Assembly: GCA_023954855.1 (NCBI GenBank)
Contig: JAGSGY010000051.1
Coordinates: forward strand, 1-40,168
Direction of reading: 5' to 3'
Origin: Pseudomonadota bacterium
GTDB lineage: Bacteria > Myxococcota_A > UBA796 > GCA-2862545
DNA length: 40,168 nucleotides
Shown piece by piece: positions 8,572-16,345 of this stretch. The translations under genes were made by a program, and so were the position numbers. Numbering within the stretch: position 1 is the stretch's first letter; every line of letters begins with the position of its first letter. The notes under the pieces were generated by a model that ran no database searches, was not told the origin of the DNA, and was given only the letters and a program-made list of their open reading frames with translations.

Positions 8572-9350
8572 GGGGCGGACGCCTCTTCCGTGGCCTCCTC
8601 TGACTCAGCGGGCTCCTCCGTCGGTTCCGGCGCTGCGTCGACAAAGCGCATGACGAGGTTGAGGGTGCGCTCGGCTCCGGCCTCGAGCTTGGGGAGGCAG
8701 GAAGTGACCCGGACGGCGCAGAGTTCGACCACGCCCTCGGCGGCGCCCTTTGTGGACTTGCTGTCCATGGACGTTCCGTCTTCGGTCCATCCCGCTTTGA
8801 GAGTGAGGCTCAGCGTTCCGGGGAGCTCGCCACCGTCTGCGGCGACGCAAGCGGCGACCGCAGCGGGAATATCCGCGGAGGCGGTGGCCCAATCATCGCG
8901 GCTCATGCCCTCAGGTAGCGACGGGCGCAGCAGCTCGATCCGCGAGGTCGGCTCTAGAGCGAAGGTCTCGGCGAGGCCGTTCTCGCGGCAGGCGGCGATG
9001 GCCTCGGCGCGCTCGTCGAGCTCGGGCTCGCAGGCGCCAGCGGTGCGAATGGTCACGTTGCGCCCGCCGCCGCCGAGGATCAGGCCACAGGGGGAATCGG
9101 CCTTCTTCATCAGGCCCTTGAGCTGAGAAGCGGGATCACCGCCTACGCCCATTCGCTTGGCGAGCACAAAGTCGAGCGGGCCGACGATAGGCTTTAGGCG
9201 CTCTTCGACGTCGAAGCCCGCGTAGCCAACTGGCAGCCTCTCGACGTCGAGCTGCTCACGAAGCTCGGACAGATGGTCGACGAGGGTCTCTTTGGGGATG
9301 GTTTCGACTGCGTGGGCGGGCGTGATGAGGGCGAGCCATAGCGCGACCAT
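8568..9350 (-). CDS. Hypothetical exported protein, 260 aa
   Basis: The start is set at the ATG at 9350. GGAGGTCAC lies immediately upstream and the product then begins with a short signal peptide (MVALWLALITPAHA). An in-frame codon 30 bases upstream would place the ribosome site inside the coding region. The mature protein has six or more Cys residues, suggesting disulfides in the periplasm. It ends in a Pro/Glu/Ser/Ala-rich tail of about 25 residues. No family is recognised. A bulged inverted repeat (9360-9408) sits between this gene and murG, directly upstream of the ribosome-binding site. Confidence 0.72.
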   Translation of the reverse strand: MVALWLALITPAHAVETIPKETLVDHLSELREQLDVERLPVGYAGFDVEERLKPIVGPLDFVLAKRMGVGGDPASQLKGLMKKADSPCGLILGGGGRNVTIRTAGACEPELDERAEAIAACRENGLAETFALEPTSRIELLRPSLPEGMSRDDWATASADIPAAVAACVAADGGELPGTLSLTLKAGWTEDGTSMDSKSTKGAAEGVVELCAVRVTSCLPKLEAGAERTLNLVMRFVDAAPEPTEEPAESEEATEEASAP

Positions 9351-9359
9351 GTGACCTCC

Positions 9360-9408
9360 GAATTGAGTGCCGGATAGCACAACAACGCCGAGGCCGGCAG
9401 TGCAATTC
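9360..9408 (-). other. Intergenic bulged inverted repeat downstream of murG
   Basis: GAATTG (9360-9365) and TGCCGG (9368-9373) pair with CCGGCA (9394-9399) and CAATTC (9403-9408). The result is a 12-pair stem with a 2/3-base internal bulge and a 20-base loop. On the minus transcript it starts just after the murG stop and ends one base before GGAGGT of the next gene. No T-run follows, so it is not a classic intrinsic terminator. An RNA-processing, stability or translation-control structure is more likely. Confidence 0.4.
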
Positions 9409-9412
9409 CTGC

Positions 9413-10498
9413 TCAGCGTGAGAGCAGCTTCTCGACCACGTCAGCGCCACGCTCCGCGGCGTCCATGCGCGCTTGGGCTTTGGCCTTGGCTGCCATGTCC
9501 TTCAGTGCATCCGTACCCGCCATGAGTTCGTGGACCTTGGCAGCGGCGGAATGGATGTCCCAGCCTGCTTCGATCAACACCTCGGCGGCCCCGACCTCTT
9601 CGAGGCCTCGCGCGTTCTCTTCCTGGTGGTTCTCGGTCACGTTGGGGGAGGGGATCAGCAGCGACGCCTTGCCCACCGCGGTGAGCTCTGCGAGTGTCGA
9701 CGAGCCGGCGCGGCAGACGACGAGGTCGGCGCAGGCGTAGGCATCACCCATGCGGTCTTCGTAGTCGACCAGTGCCACATGGCCGGGCACTTCGTCGGCA
9801 AAGGCACCTCGAACCTCGGCGTGGTACCGCTTGCCCGTGAGGTGCAGGACCTGGTAGCCGGGCGTGCTCTTCGCAATCGCGATGGCGAGCTCGTTGAGTC
9901 GGGCGGCACCGAGCGACCCACCGACGAAGAGAACCGTCGGGACCGCGGGGTCGAGCCCGTAGCGCGAACGGGCGACGCTGCGGTCTCCCTCGAGGACTGC
10001 CGGGTTCACCGGAACGCCGACGACGTTGCGCGGGGCTGCACCGGGAAGCCGGGTGGCGGTCTTTTCGTAGGTGAGCAGGATCTGCTGTGCCACGCGAGCG
10101 CACAGCTTGTTGGCCATGCCCGGCACGACGTTCGCCTCGTGGATGGCGCGACCGCGGCCGAGGGTCCACGACGCGAGCACCGCTGGCGCCGAGATGTATC
10201 CGCCGACACCGAGCACGGCGTCGACCTTGTCGCGCTTCAACGCAGACCGCGTGGCGAGCGTGGCCTTCAGCAGGCCAAGGGCAAAGCGGATCTTCCCGAC
10301 CAGTCCCGATCGCGGGTACTGCGGGGCGACGACCGGGCGGAACTCGTAGCCCCGCTGAGGTGCGACACGGGCCTCGAGTCTCTCGGGGTCGCCGTAGTAG
10401 AGAACGGTGTGGCCGCGGGAGCGCAGCTCGTCTCCGATCGCGATTGCGGGGTAGACGTGTCCGCCGGTTCCGCCACCTGCCAGTGCAATGACGGCCAT
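9413..10498 (-). CDS. murG: MurG, lipid II-forming N-acetylglucosaminyltransferase
   Basis: MurG transfers GlcNAc from UDP-GlcNAc to lipid I at the inner face of the membrane, the last cytoplasmic step of peptidoglycan precursor synthesis. The 361-residue protein has the usual length and the GT28 marks: glycine loop GGGTGGHVYPA (8-18), a second glycine motif GGSLGA, and the UDP-GlcNAc site region SPNVTENHQEENAR. The gene lies outside any dcw cell-wall cluster; no mur, fts or ddl gene adjoins it. It overlaps the stop of the upstream M20 peptidase gene by one base (10498), so the two are coupled. Confidence 0.96.
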   Translation of the reverse strand: MAVIALAGGGTGGHVYPAIAIGDELRSRGHTVLYYGDPERLEARVAPQRGYEFRPVVAPQYPRSGLVGKIRFALGLLKATLATRSALKRDKVDAVLGVGGYISAPAVLASWTLGRGRAIHEANVVPGMANKLCARVAQQILLTYEKTATRLPGAAPRNVVGVPVNPAVLEGDRSVARSRYGLDPAVPTVLFVGGSLGAARLNELAIAIAKSTPGYQVLHLTGKRYHAEVRGAFADEVPGHVALVDYEDRMGDAYACADLVVCRAGSSTLAELTAVGKASLLIPSPNVTENHQEENARGLEEVGAAEVLIEAGWDIHSAAAKVHELMAGTDALKDMAAKAKAQARMDAAERGADVVEKLLSR

Positions 10499-11901
10499 CA
10501 GCCCTTCACTCCGGTCTTGCCCAGTGCGCCGAGCTCAGCGAGCAGGTGTACGTTTGCGGCGACCGCCTTTGCGAAGATGCCGACATGAAGCGACTCGTTT
10601 GGGCCGTGTGCGGTGGTGCGCGGGTCCATGACGCCGTTGAGAATCAGAGGAAGGTCCCCGAAGCGTTTGCCGAACAACGCGACGAAGGGAATCGAGCCAC
10701 CGACGCCCACCTGAACAGGGCGGGTGCCCCAGGTGGCTTCGTAGGCACGGTCGACGGCGTCGAACGCAGGACCACTGGGCTCGTAGAGCCAGCCCTCGCC
10801 GGCCCAGCCAGCCTGAGCGACCGAGACCTTCACGCCGGCAGGGGGCGAGGCGGTGAGTGCCTCTTTGACGACTGCGAACATCGCCTCGGCCGACTGGTCG
10901 GGCGCCAAGCGAATCGACAGCGTGGCCGATGCCGTGCGGCGGAGCGCGTTCTTCTTGTTGGCCGCCGTGGGAAGCGTGGTCGCCACGACGGTGATTGAAG
11001 GCTGACGCCACAGCCACTCGGCCGGCGGAATGTCTCGGGCGGGAAGCGGGTCGACGCCCTCGACGATGTGGGCACCATCGCGGATCGTGGCCTCGTCGAG
11101 GGGCACGTCCCACGCGGCCTTTCGCCAGGTCTGTGGGACGTCCACGCGGCCGACAGCCATGCGCCCATCTTCGTCGGTGAGGCGTGCAATCAGGCGAATC
11201 AGCGCGATGGACACGTCCGGAACCATGCCTCCCCACAGGCCACTATGCACGTCGGCGCCAAGGGCCTCGCAGGTGAGTTCGACCTCGAGCAGTCCACGAA
11301 GAGACACGGTCAAACCCGGAACGTCGACGGACGGGTTCTCGCAGTCGGTCAGTACCATCACGTCGGCTTCGAAGGCCTTTGGGTAGGCGTCCATGAAGCG
11401 CTCGAGGTTTGGACTCCCGATTTCCTCTTCGCCTTCGATGACGAGGCGCACGTTGCAGGGCAGCTCACCGGTTTCTTCGAGCCAAGCGCGAATGGCGCCC
11501 ATGTGAGACACCCAGCCGCCCATGTCGTCGGCAGAGCCACGGGCGTAGAGGCGGTCGCCGCGACGCGTCGGCACATGAGGGTCGCTGTTCCAGTGTTCGA
11601 TCTCGACCGGCTGCAGGTCAAGGTGCCCGTAGATCAGAACCGTGGGCTTGTCGGCGCCGGCCTTCATCCACTCAGCAACGACGATGGGCAGGGCACCATC
11701 GAGCTCGAGTACCTCGCAGGCGCTCAAGCCGAGCTTCTCGAGATCGTCGCGAATGCGGGCTGCGAGCAGGCGCACATCGGCGTGATGCTCGGCTTCGCAA
11801 GAGATGGCGGGGATGGCCAAGTAGTCGGCCAACAGGTCCAGCGTCTCGCCCATCTGGGCGGATGCCCGGGCTGCGGTGGCGGGAACGGCGGGGTGGGGCA
11901 C
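10498..11901 (-). CDS. M20-family metallopeptidase (dipeptidase/carboxypeptidase)
   Basis: The 467-residue protein carries the M20 di-zinc site: YGHLDLQPV (His and Asp ligand region), GSADDMGG (bridging Asp), EGEEEIGS (catalytic and ligand Glu), TDCEN, and AHGPNESL near the C-terminus with the last His. A lid/dimerisation domain is inserted in the middle. Its length and motifs match the cytoplasmic M20A dipeptidase group (PepV/CNDP-like), which hydrolyse dipeptides or related amides. The GTG at 11901 has GAGGAG five bases upstream. An internal ATG (codon 17) is a possible alternative start. Coupling to murG may reflect cell-wall peptide turnover, but this is inference. Confidence 0.9.
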   Translation of the reverse strand: MPHPAVPATAARASAQMGETLDLLADYLAIPAISCEAEHHADVRLLAARIRDDLEKLGLSACEVLELDGALPIVVAEWMKAGADKPTVLIYGHLDLQPVEIEHWNSDPHVPTRRGDRLYARGSADDMGGWVSHMGAIRAWLEETGELPCNVRLVIEGEEEIGSPNLERFMDAYPKAFEADVMVLTDCENPSVDVPGLTVSLRGLLEVELTCEALGADVHSGLWGGMVPDVSIALIRLIARLTDEDGRMAVGRVDVPQTWRKAAWDVPLDEATIRDGAHIVEGVDPLPARDIPPAEWLWRQPSITVVATTLPTAANKKNALRRTASATLSIRLAPDQSAEAMFAVVKEALTASPPAGVKVSVAQAGWAGEGWLYEPSGPAFDAVDRAYEATWGTRPVQVGVGGSIPFVALFGKRFGDLPLILNGVMDPRTTAHGPNESLHVGIFAKAVAANVHLLAELGALGKTGVKG

Positions 11902-11905
11902 GGGA

Positions 11906-11922
11906 GCTCCTCTGAGGGGAGC
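11906..11922 (-). promoter_or_regulatory. Hairpin covering the ribosome-binding site of the M20 gene
   Basis: On the minus transcript GCTCCCC (11922-11916) pairs with GAGGAGC (11912-11906) across a three-base TCA loop, with one G-U pair. The 3' arm contains the Shine-Dalgarno GAGGAG, which lies five bases before the GTG start. Folding would hide the ribosome site. The stem is short, so it could be fortuitous in GC-rich DNA. Confidence 0.35.
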
Positions 11923-11952
11923 GAATGTAGCCGATTTTACCCGCCCGTGGAC

Positions 11953-11977
11953 CCCCGATCGCGTCGATGAATCGGGG
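11953..11977 (-). other. Hairpin downstream of the heme lipoprotein gene
   Basis: CCCCGAT (11953-11959) and ATCGGGG (11971-11977) form a perfect seven-base stem with an 11-base loop in the 96-base gap between the Tll0287-like gene and the M20 gene. It follows the stop of the Tll0287-like gene at 11998. The sequence after it on the minus strand (GTCCACGGGC) has no T-run, so it could be a weak or factor-assisted terminator or an RNA-stability element. Confidence 0.35.
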
Positions 11978-11997
11978 CGCTCCGCGGTTTGGTCGAC

Positions 11998-12594
11998 TTA
12001 GGGGGTGACGTCAGCCTCAGCCCAGAGCGCGCCACGCAGCTGACCCGCGGTGTAGCCGGTCGCAGCGTCGTTCGGATAGGCCTTGGCGAGGGCCGCCTGA
12101 ACATCCTCGGCCGGCTCTCCGTGGCAGGCCAGACAAGGCTCGCCAACGGCAATCGGTGCCACAAAGCGAGCGACGCGTGTTCCGTCGACGTCCACGACCT
12201 CCGTGTGCGGCTTGATGTCAGCTGTTGCCGTCTCGGCGACCTCTGCGAGCCATGCCTGGACCCACTCTGGGCCGGCGTTCGCGGGGTTGCGCAGCTTGGT
12301 GGACGCCCGGCCGACGCGAACCCCCGTCTCGCCGGCGACCAGGGCCGTCATGCCCTGCGCCTCTTGGCTACACATCTCGAGGGTCTTGGCAGGGCCTTCG
12401 CCGGCGAGTCCTTCGACCACCTTGGCCTTGAGGGTGCCTCCGAGCTTCTTGGCGCTCTCTTTCGCGCGCTCGATGGCTGCCTCTTCGTCGGCCTTGGTGG
12501 GCGCGGCCGGGGCTTCGACGGCGGGGGGCGCTGCGACCTCGGGCGTGGGAGGGGTCGGGTCAGAGCAGGCGAGAATGAAGAGCAGGGAGATCAT
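11998..12594 (-). CDS. Tll0287-like (DUF3365) heme lipoprotein
   Basis: The 198-residue product has a very short signal and lipobox (ILAC, Cys10), a Pro/Ala/Glu linker (about 12-40), then a domain with family marks of DUF3365/Tll0287: GVRVGRASTKLRNPANAG (91-108) and one heme c motif CLACH at 154-158. Such domains are PAS-like heme c folds found as periplasmic redox sensors or small electron carriers. The protein is expected on the periplasmic face of a membrane. It lies eight bases downstream of the MlaF-like gene end on the same strand and could be read through from it. Its redox partner is unknown. Confidence 0.88.
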   Translation of the reverse strand: MISLLFILACSDPTPPTPEVAAPPAVEAPAAPTKADEEAAIERAKESAKKLGGTLKAKVVEGLAGEGPAKTLEMCSQEAQGMTALVAGETGVRVGRASTKLRNPANAGPEWVQAWLAEVAETATADIKPHTEVVDVDGTRVARFVAPIAVGEPCLACHGEPAEDVQAALAKAYPNDAATGYTAGQLRGALWAEADVTP

Positions 12595-12602
12595 GGCGAA
12601 CC

Positions 12603-13382
12603 CTAGGGAGGAGGAATGAGCGGCCCAGACGCGGGCGGGAGGTCGGCATTCCGCTTCAGGAAGTCGCGGACGATGGCCTGGTTGCTGTGTAGAAACTGGT
12701 CGACGGTGCCGTACTCGATCAGCTTTCCGTCGTAGAGCATGCCGATGCGGTCGGCGATGTTGAGGCAGCTGACAATGTCGTGGGTGATCACCACGAAGGT
12801 CATGCCGAGCTCTTGCTTCATGCGCCCAATCAGCGCATCGATGGTGTCGCTGGTCATCGGGTCGAGGCCAGAGTTGGGCTCGTCGAACAACACCACCTCC
12901 GGCTCGAGCACGATGGCGCGGGCTAGGCCGACCCGCTTTCGCTGCCCACCAGAGAGTGCAGACGTCGGTCGGTCGTAGAGCCCAGGCAACTCGACAAGCG
13001 CGAGCTTCTCTTCGGCCTTGGCGCGACGCTCGGCCTCGCTCATCCGGGTGTGGTAGCGCAGCGGAAAGGCGACGTTCTCGCCAGCGGTCAGCGAGTCGAA
13101 GAGGGCGCCGCCCTGAAACAGCATCCCAAAGCGCTTGCGGACGGCCAGCTTCTGCGACTCCGAGGCGTGGGCCATGTCGACGTCATCGACCCAGATGTGG
13201 CCGCTGTCCGGCTCGAGAAGGCCGACGACATGCTTGATCAGCACGCTCTTTCCGGTGCCGGACGGTCCGATGATTGCCGTGGTCTGGCCCCGCGGAATGT
13301 CGAAGCTGACGCCCTTGAGGACCGACAAGGAGCCAAAGCTCTTGTGGACATCCACGAAGCGAATGATTGGCGCGTCGCTCAC
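12603..13382 (-). CDS. MlaF-like ABC transporter ATPase
   Basis: The 259-residue ATPase has Walker A GPSGTGKS (39-46), signature LSGGQ (142-146), Walker B VVLFDEP (162-168) and the His-loop THD. Sequence features such as FQGGALFDSLTAGENVAFPL are typical of the Mkl/MlaF group, which powers phospholipid transport between the membranes together with MlaE and an MCE protein. The GTG at 13382 is chosen because it overlaps the stop of the upstream permease gene in the form GTGA and begins just before the beta strand of the fold. The open frame extends 138 bases further, but inside the permease gene. It forms one operon with the two permeases. Confidence 0.93.
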   Translation of the reverse strand: MSDAPIIRFVDVHKSFGSLSVLKGVSFDIPRGQTTAIIGPSGTGKSVLIKHVVGLLEPDSGHIWVDDVDMAHASESQKLAVRKRFGMLFQGGALFDSLTAGENVAFPLRYHTRMSEAERRAKAEEKLALVELPGLYDRPTSALSGGQRKRVGLARAIVLEPEVVLFDEPNSGLDPMTSDTIDALIGRMKQELGMTFVVITHDIVSCLNIADRIGMLYDGKLIEYGTVDQFLHSNQAIVRDFLKRNADLPPASGPLIPPP

Positions 13383-14128
13383 AGGCCTCTCCCCGAGAAC
13401 AGGATCTCGGACATCAAGTAGTTCAGCAAGGCGCAAGACACCGCCGAGACCACGACCGAGGCGTTGGTGGCTTCGCCGACGCCGTTCGGCCCCGACTTCG
13501 AGTTGAAGCCGTAGAAGCACGAGACCAAGCAGATGATGATGCCGAAGAAGAAGGCCTTGATCATGCAGTACACCAGGTCCATCGGCTCGGTGGTGTCGGT
13601 GAAGTACGCGAGGAACTCCGCGCCGTTCAGTCCGAGCTGCAGGGTGCTGACGAGGTAGCTCGAGACCGTGAGCGTGAAGATCGAGATGACCGTCAGCGGC
13701 GGCAAGACGAGAAGAATGCCGATGAAGCGGGGCGTGATCAGGAACCAGTGGGGATTGATCGCCATCACCTCGAGCGCGTCGATCTGCTCCCGAATGCGCA
13801 TGACGGCGATCTGCGAGGCCATCTCGGTGCCGGCCTTCGCCGCGACCATCGACGCCACCATCATCGGTGCGAGCTCGCGAACGCCGGCGAGCGCCACGAA
13901 CATCCCGACCAGGCGCTGACCGCCGAGGGGTGCGAAGGCGTTGTACCCCTGCAGGGCCAGGTTCGTTCCGACGAATGCGCTGATGATCAGCAGGATGGGA
14001 AGCGACAGAACGCCGATGCGGTACGCTTCCTCGATGGACCGCCGAACCGGGGGAGGATGGGTGGCACTCGCCCGCGCAAAGGTGGCCACGAACAGGCCAA
14101 AGCGTCCGAACTCGGCAAGGGCGTTCAT
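13379..14128 (-). CDS. MlaE/YrbE-like permease (second of pair)
   Basis: The 249-residue inner-membrane protein has the MlaE family layout: an N-terminal amphipathic segment, then five to six membrane segments. Conserved stretches include SAFVGTNLALQGYNAF, GVRELAPMM, AAKAGTEMASQIAVM and ALEVMAINP. It should be the channel part of an MCE-type lipid transporter. It overlaps the ATPase gene (GTGA) downstream and the first permease gene (ATGA, 14125-14128) upstream. Two clearly different MlaE paralogues in tandem suggest a heterodimeric permease, as proposed for actinobacterial YrbEA/YrbEB, and not the homodimer of E. coli. Confidence 0.93.
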   Translation of the reverse strand: MNALAEFGRFGLFVATFARASATHPPPVRRSIEEAYRIGVLSLPILLIISAFVGTNLALQGYNAFAPLGGQRLVGMFVALAGVRELAPMMVASMVAAKAGTEMASQIAVMRIREQIDALEVMAINPHWFLITPRFIGILLVLPPLTVISIFTLTVSSYLVSTLQLGLNGAEFLAYFTDTTEPMDLVYCMIKAFFFGIIICLVSCFYGFNSKSGPNGVGEATNASVVVSAVSCALLNYLMSEILFSGRGL

Positions 14129-14871
14129 TGAATCGCCCCGAACAGGGCCGAGGTCAGGAAGTAGTTGGCGATCACGAAGGCCGTGACCGAGATCACCACC
14201 GTATCGTTCACCGCCTTACCCACGCCCGCGGCGCCACCTGTGGCGTAGTAGCCCTGGTACGTTGCAATGAGCCCGATCAGCACGCCGAACACGGTGGTCT
14301 TGAACAGGCCGCCGAAGACGTCCGAGGAATGCGTGAGCGCCCAGATGTTGCCCCAATACACGCCGGCGGTCTCGCCCTTCAGGCAGACGGCGGTGAAGAA
14401 GCCACCACCAATCCCGGCAATCGAACCGATCAGGTTGAGGATCGGAGTGGCAATGACCGTAGCGAGCACGCGTGGCACGACGTGGGTGCGCAGTGAGTCG
14501 ATGGCCATGATCTCTGTGGCATCGAGCTCCTCCTTAATGCGCATAGCGCCTAGCTCAGCGGCGAATGCTGACCCGCCTTGAGCTGCGACGAGGACCGATG
14601 CCAGGACTGGGGACAGCTCTCGAAACACGGCGACGCTCACCAGCGAAGAGAGGAGACGCTGGGCGCCGAAGATCTCGAAAATCTCGAGTCCCTGCAACGC
14701 CATGACCATGCCGAACGGGAACACCACGGCGGTCACTGGCAGCAGGCATCGGGTCGCGATGAGCCAGGTGTGCCGCGCGGTCTCCTGCACCTCCCACCAC
14801 GGGGTCAGGACGCGCCATCCCACGCGCGCAGAGAAAATGGTGAACCTGCCCAGGGCAGCGATGCGCTCCAT
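14125..14871 (-). CDS. MlaE/YrbE-like permease (first of pair)
   Basis: The 248-residue membrane protein of the MlaE family shows FGMVMALQGLEIFEIFGAQRLL, FRELSPVLASVLVAAQGGSAFAAELG and AMRIKEELDATEIMAID in three separate conserved blocks. It is only distantly similar to its downstream neighbour, which argues for a specialised two-subunit permease and not a recent duplication. It is the first gene of the minus arm of the locus; its ATG at 14871 is 64 bases from the divergent plus arm that carries the MlaD-like gene. No strong Shine-Dalgarno is seen. Confidence 0.93.
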   Translation of the reverse strand: MERIAALGRFTIFSARVGWRVLTPWWEVQETARHTWLIATRCLLPVTAVVFPFGMVMALQGLEIFEIFGAQRLLSSLVSVAVFRELSPVLASVLVAAQGGSAFAAELGAMRIKEELDATEIMAIDSLRTHVVPRVLATVIATPILNLIGSIAGIGGGFFTAVCLKGETAGVYWGNIWALTHSSDVFGGLFKTTVFGVLIGLIATYQGYYATGGAAGVGKAVNDTVVISVTAFVIANYFLTSALFGAIQ

Positions 14872-14935
14872 CCTGCGGAGTTAACTCGTAGGCCGACGCC
14901 CCGATTCTGGATATGACGGGGCATCGGAGGCTTAC

Positions 14936-15370
14936 ATGCCGCATGAGAAAGACCCCACGGACGAAGAGGTCAAGGCCGAAGAGGCGGAAGAGGCGGAAGC
15001 GGAGGCCGCCGCAGAGGCGGCGGGTGAAGACGACGCGTCCCTGCCTCACGAAGACGAGGAAGAGGGTGATGAACGCGGCATCTTCGGTCGGTTCACGCGC
15101 AAGCTTCGGGACCGCCGCGAGCTTACGGATGATGCCTGGAAGGCGGTCGGAGCGGTCATCAGCACCAGCGATCGCGCCAAGAGCGACTTTATTCGCATGA
15201 TGGGCCGTGAGGTTCGGCACTACCTCGACGGTCTCAAGCTCACCGATGACTTTCGCGAGTTGATCACGAACCATAGCCTCGAGGTCCACGCGAGCCTTCA
15301 TCTCAAGCCGCTGGTCAGCGAGCCAGAGCCCCCCCCAGAAGAGCCCGAGGAAGAGCCTGAGCCCGCCTAA
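14936..15370 (+). CDS. Acidic hypothetical protein next to MCE genes
   Basis: The 144-residue soluble protein has three parts: an N-terminal run of Glu and Ala (about 1-48), a conserved-looking helical core with RAKSDFIRMMGREVRHYL, and a Pro/Glu tail. The core resembles short helical proteins that accompany MCE transporters in deltaproteobacteria. That is a memory-based impression, not a searched match. The ATG at 14936 follows CGGAGG at good spacing. It starts the plus arm of the locus, divergent from the permeases and 36 bases upstream of the MlaD-like gene. A cytoplasmic accessory role in lipid transport is a guess from context. Confidence 0.75.
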   Translation: MPHEKDPTDEEVKAEEAEEAEAEAAAEAAGEDDASLPHEDEEEGDERGIFGRFTRKLRDRRELTDDAWKAVGAVISTSDRAKSDFIRMMGREVRHYLDGLKLTDDFRELITNHSLEVHASLHLKPLVSEPEPPPEEPEEEPEPA

Positions 15371-15406
15371 TTGGCCCGAGGCTCGCTGGAGCGATAGTCC
15401 GCTGCG

Positions 15407-16345
15407 ATGGCGAGAACCCGTCGATACGAAGTGGGCGTTGGCCTCCTCATTGTAGGAGCGCTCGCGGTACTCGCTTTCATGGCCCTCCAGGTGGGGGCGC
15501 TGAGTGGCTTTGGGCCGCGCACAGAGGTGAGCGTCCGCATTCCCAATGCTTCCGGTCTGTCCGTGGGCGCCACGGTCGCGGTGGCCGGTGTAGACGTCGG
15601 TACCGTCGACAGTCTGCGTCTTGACCATGACCACGCGATGCTCGGCCTGGCCATCGACCCCAGCTATCCCATCCGTCGCGATGCATTGGCTCAGGTTCGT
15701 GCCCGTTCGGTGCTCGGCGAGAAGTACATCGAGATCGTGCCGCAGAGCATCGAAGCCCAGCTGATCCAGGACGGAGATGTACTGGCCGCCGGTCCCGAGA
15801 CCACCGAGATCGACGAGATGGTGAACATGCTCGGCCCCCTCATCGCGGCACTCGAGCCCGACAAGGTCGCGGACTTGGTCGACGGCATGACGGCGACGCT
15901 CGAAGAGGACCCGGAGCGGGTCGGTCGAATGATTGAGAACCTCGACACACTGCTAGAGAATGGAGCGACCGCGAGTGCGGAGCTACCGGGCTTGATGACC
16001 GATGGCAAGCGCACTCTCGCTGTGGCTCGATCGGCGCTGAGTGATGTGGAACGGCGCGCTGAAGAAGCCGAGCCGGTGCTCGCCCACGCCGATGCGGTGC
16101 TCACGGAGATCGGCGCCAAGGCGCCGGACCTACTCGCAGATATGGACCTCGCTGTGGGGGACGCCCGCGCGCTTATCGACGAATCGCGCGGCAAGATTGA
16201 AGTGATCCTCGACAATTTCTCGGGTATCGACAAGTGGGAACTGAGGCGCCTCCTCCGCGAGGAGGGTATTGTCGTACGCCTGCGATCCCGTGAGGTCGTT
16301 CCGACCGACAACCCCACCTACAAGAAGAAGGGGCAGACCAAGTGA
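15407..16345 (+). CDS. MlaD-like MCE domain protein
   Basis: The 312-residue protein has an N-terminal signal anchor (VGVGLLIVGALAVLAFMAL, about 9-27) followed by one MCE domain (about 37-115). Typical features are IPNASGLSVGATVAVAGVDVG, then RARSVLGEKYIEI. MCE proteins form hexameric rings in the periplasm that bind lipid and sit on MlaE-type permeases. After the domain comes a long helical region (about 130-290), probably forming a needle or coiled-coil tube as in longer MCE proteins. It is the substrate-binding partner of the divergently encoded ATPase and permeases. Its stop overlaps the next gene (GTGA). Confidence 0.92.
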   Translation: MARTRRYEVGVGLLIVGALAVLAFMALQVGALSGFGPRTEVSVRIPNASGLSVGATVAVAGVDVGTVDSLRLDHDHAMLGLAIDPSYPIRRDALAQVRARSVLGEKYIEIVPQSIEAQLIQDGDVLAAGPETTEIDEMVNMLGPLIAALEPDKVADLVDGMTATLEEDPERVGRMIENLDTLLENGATASAELPGLMTDGKRTLAVARSALSDVERRAEEAEPVLAHADAVLTEIGAKAPDLLADMDLAVGDARALIDESRGKIEVILDNFSGIDKWELRRLLREEGIVVRLRSREVVPTDNPTYKKKGQTK

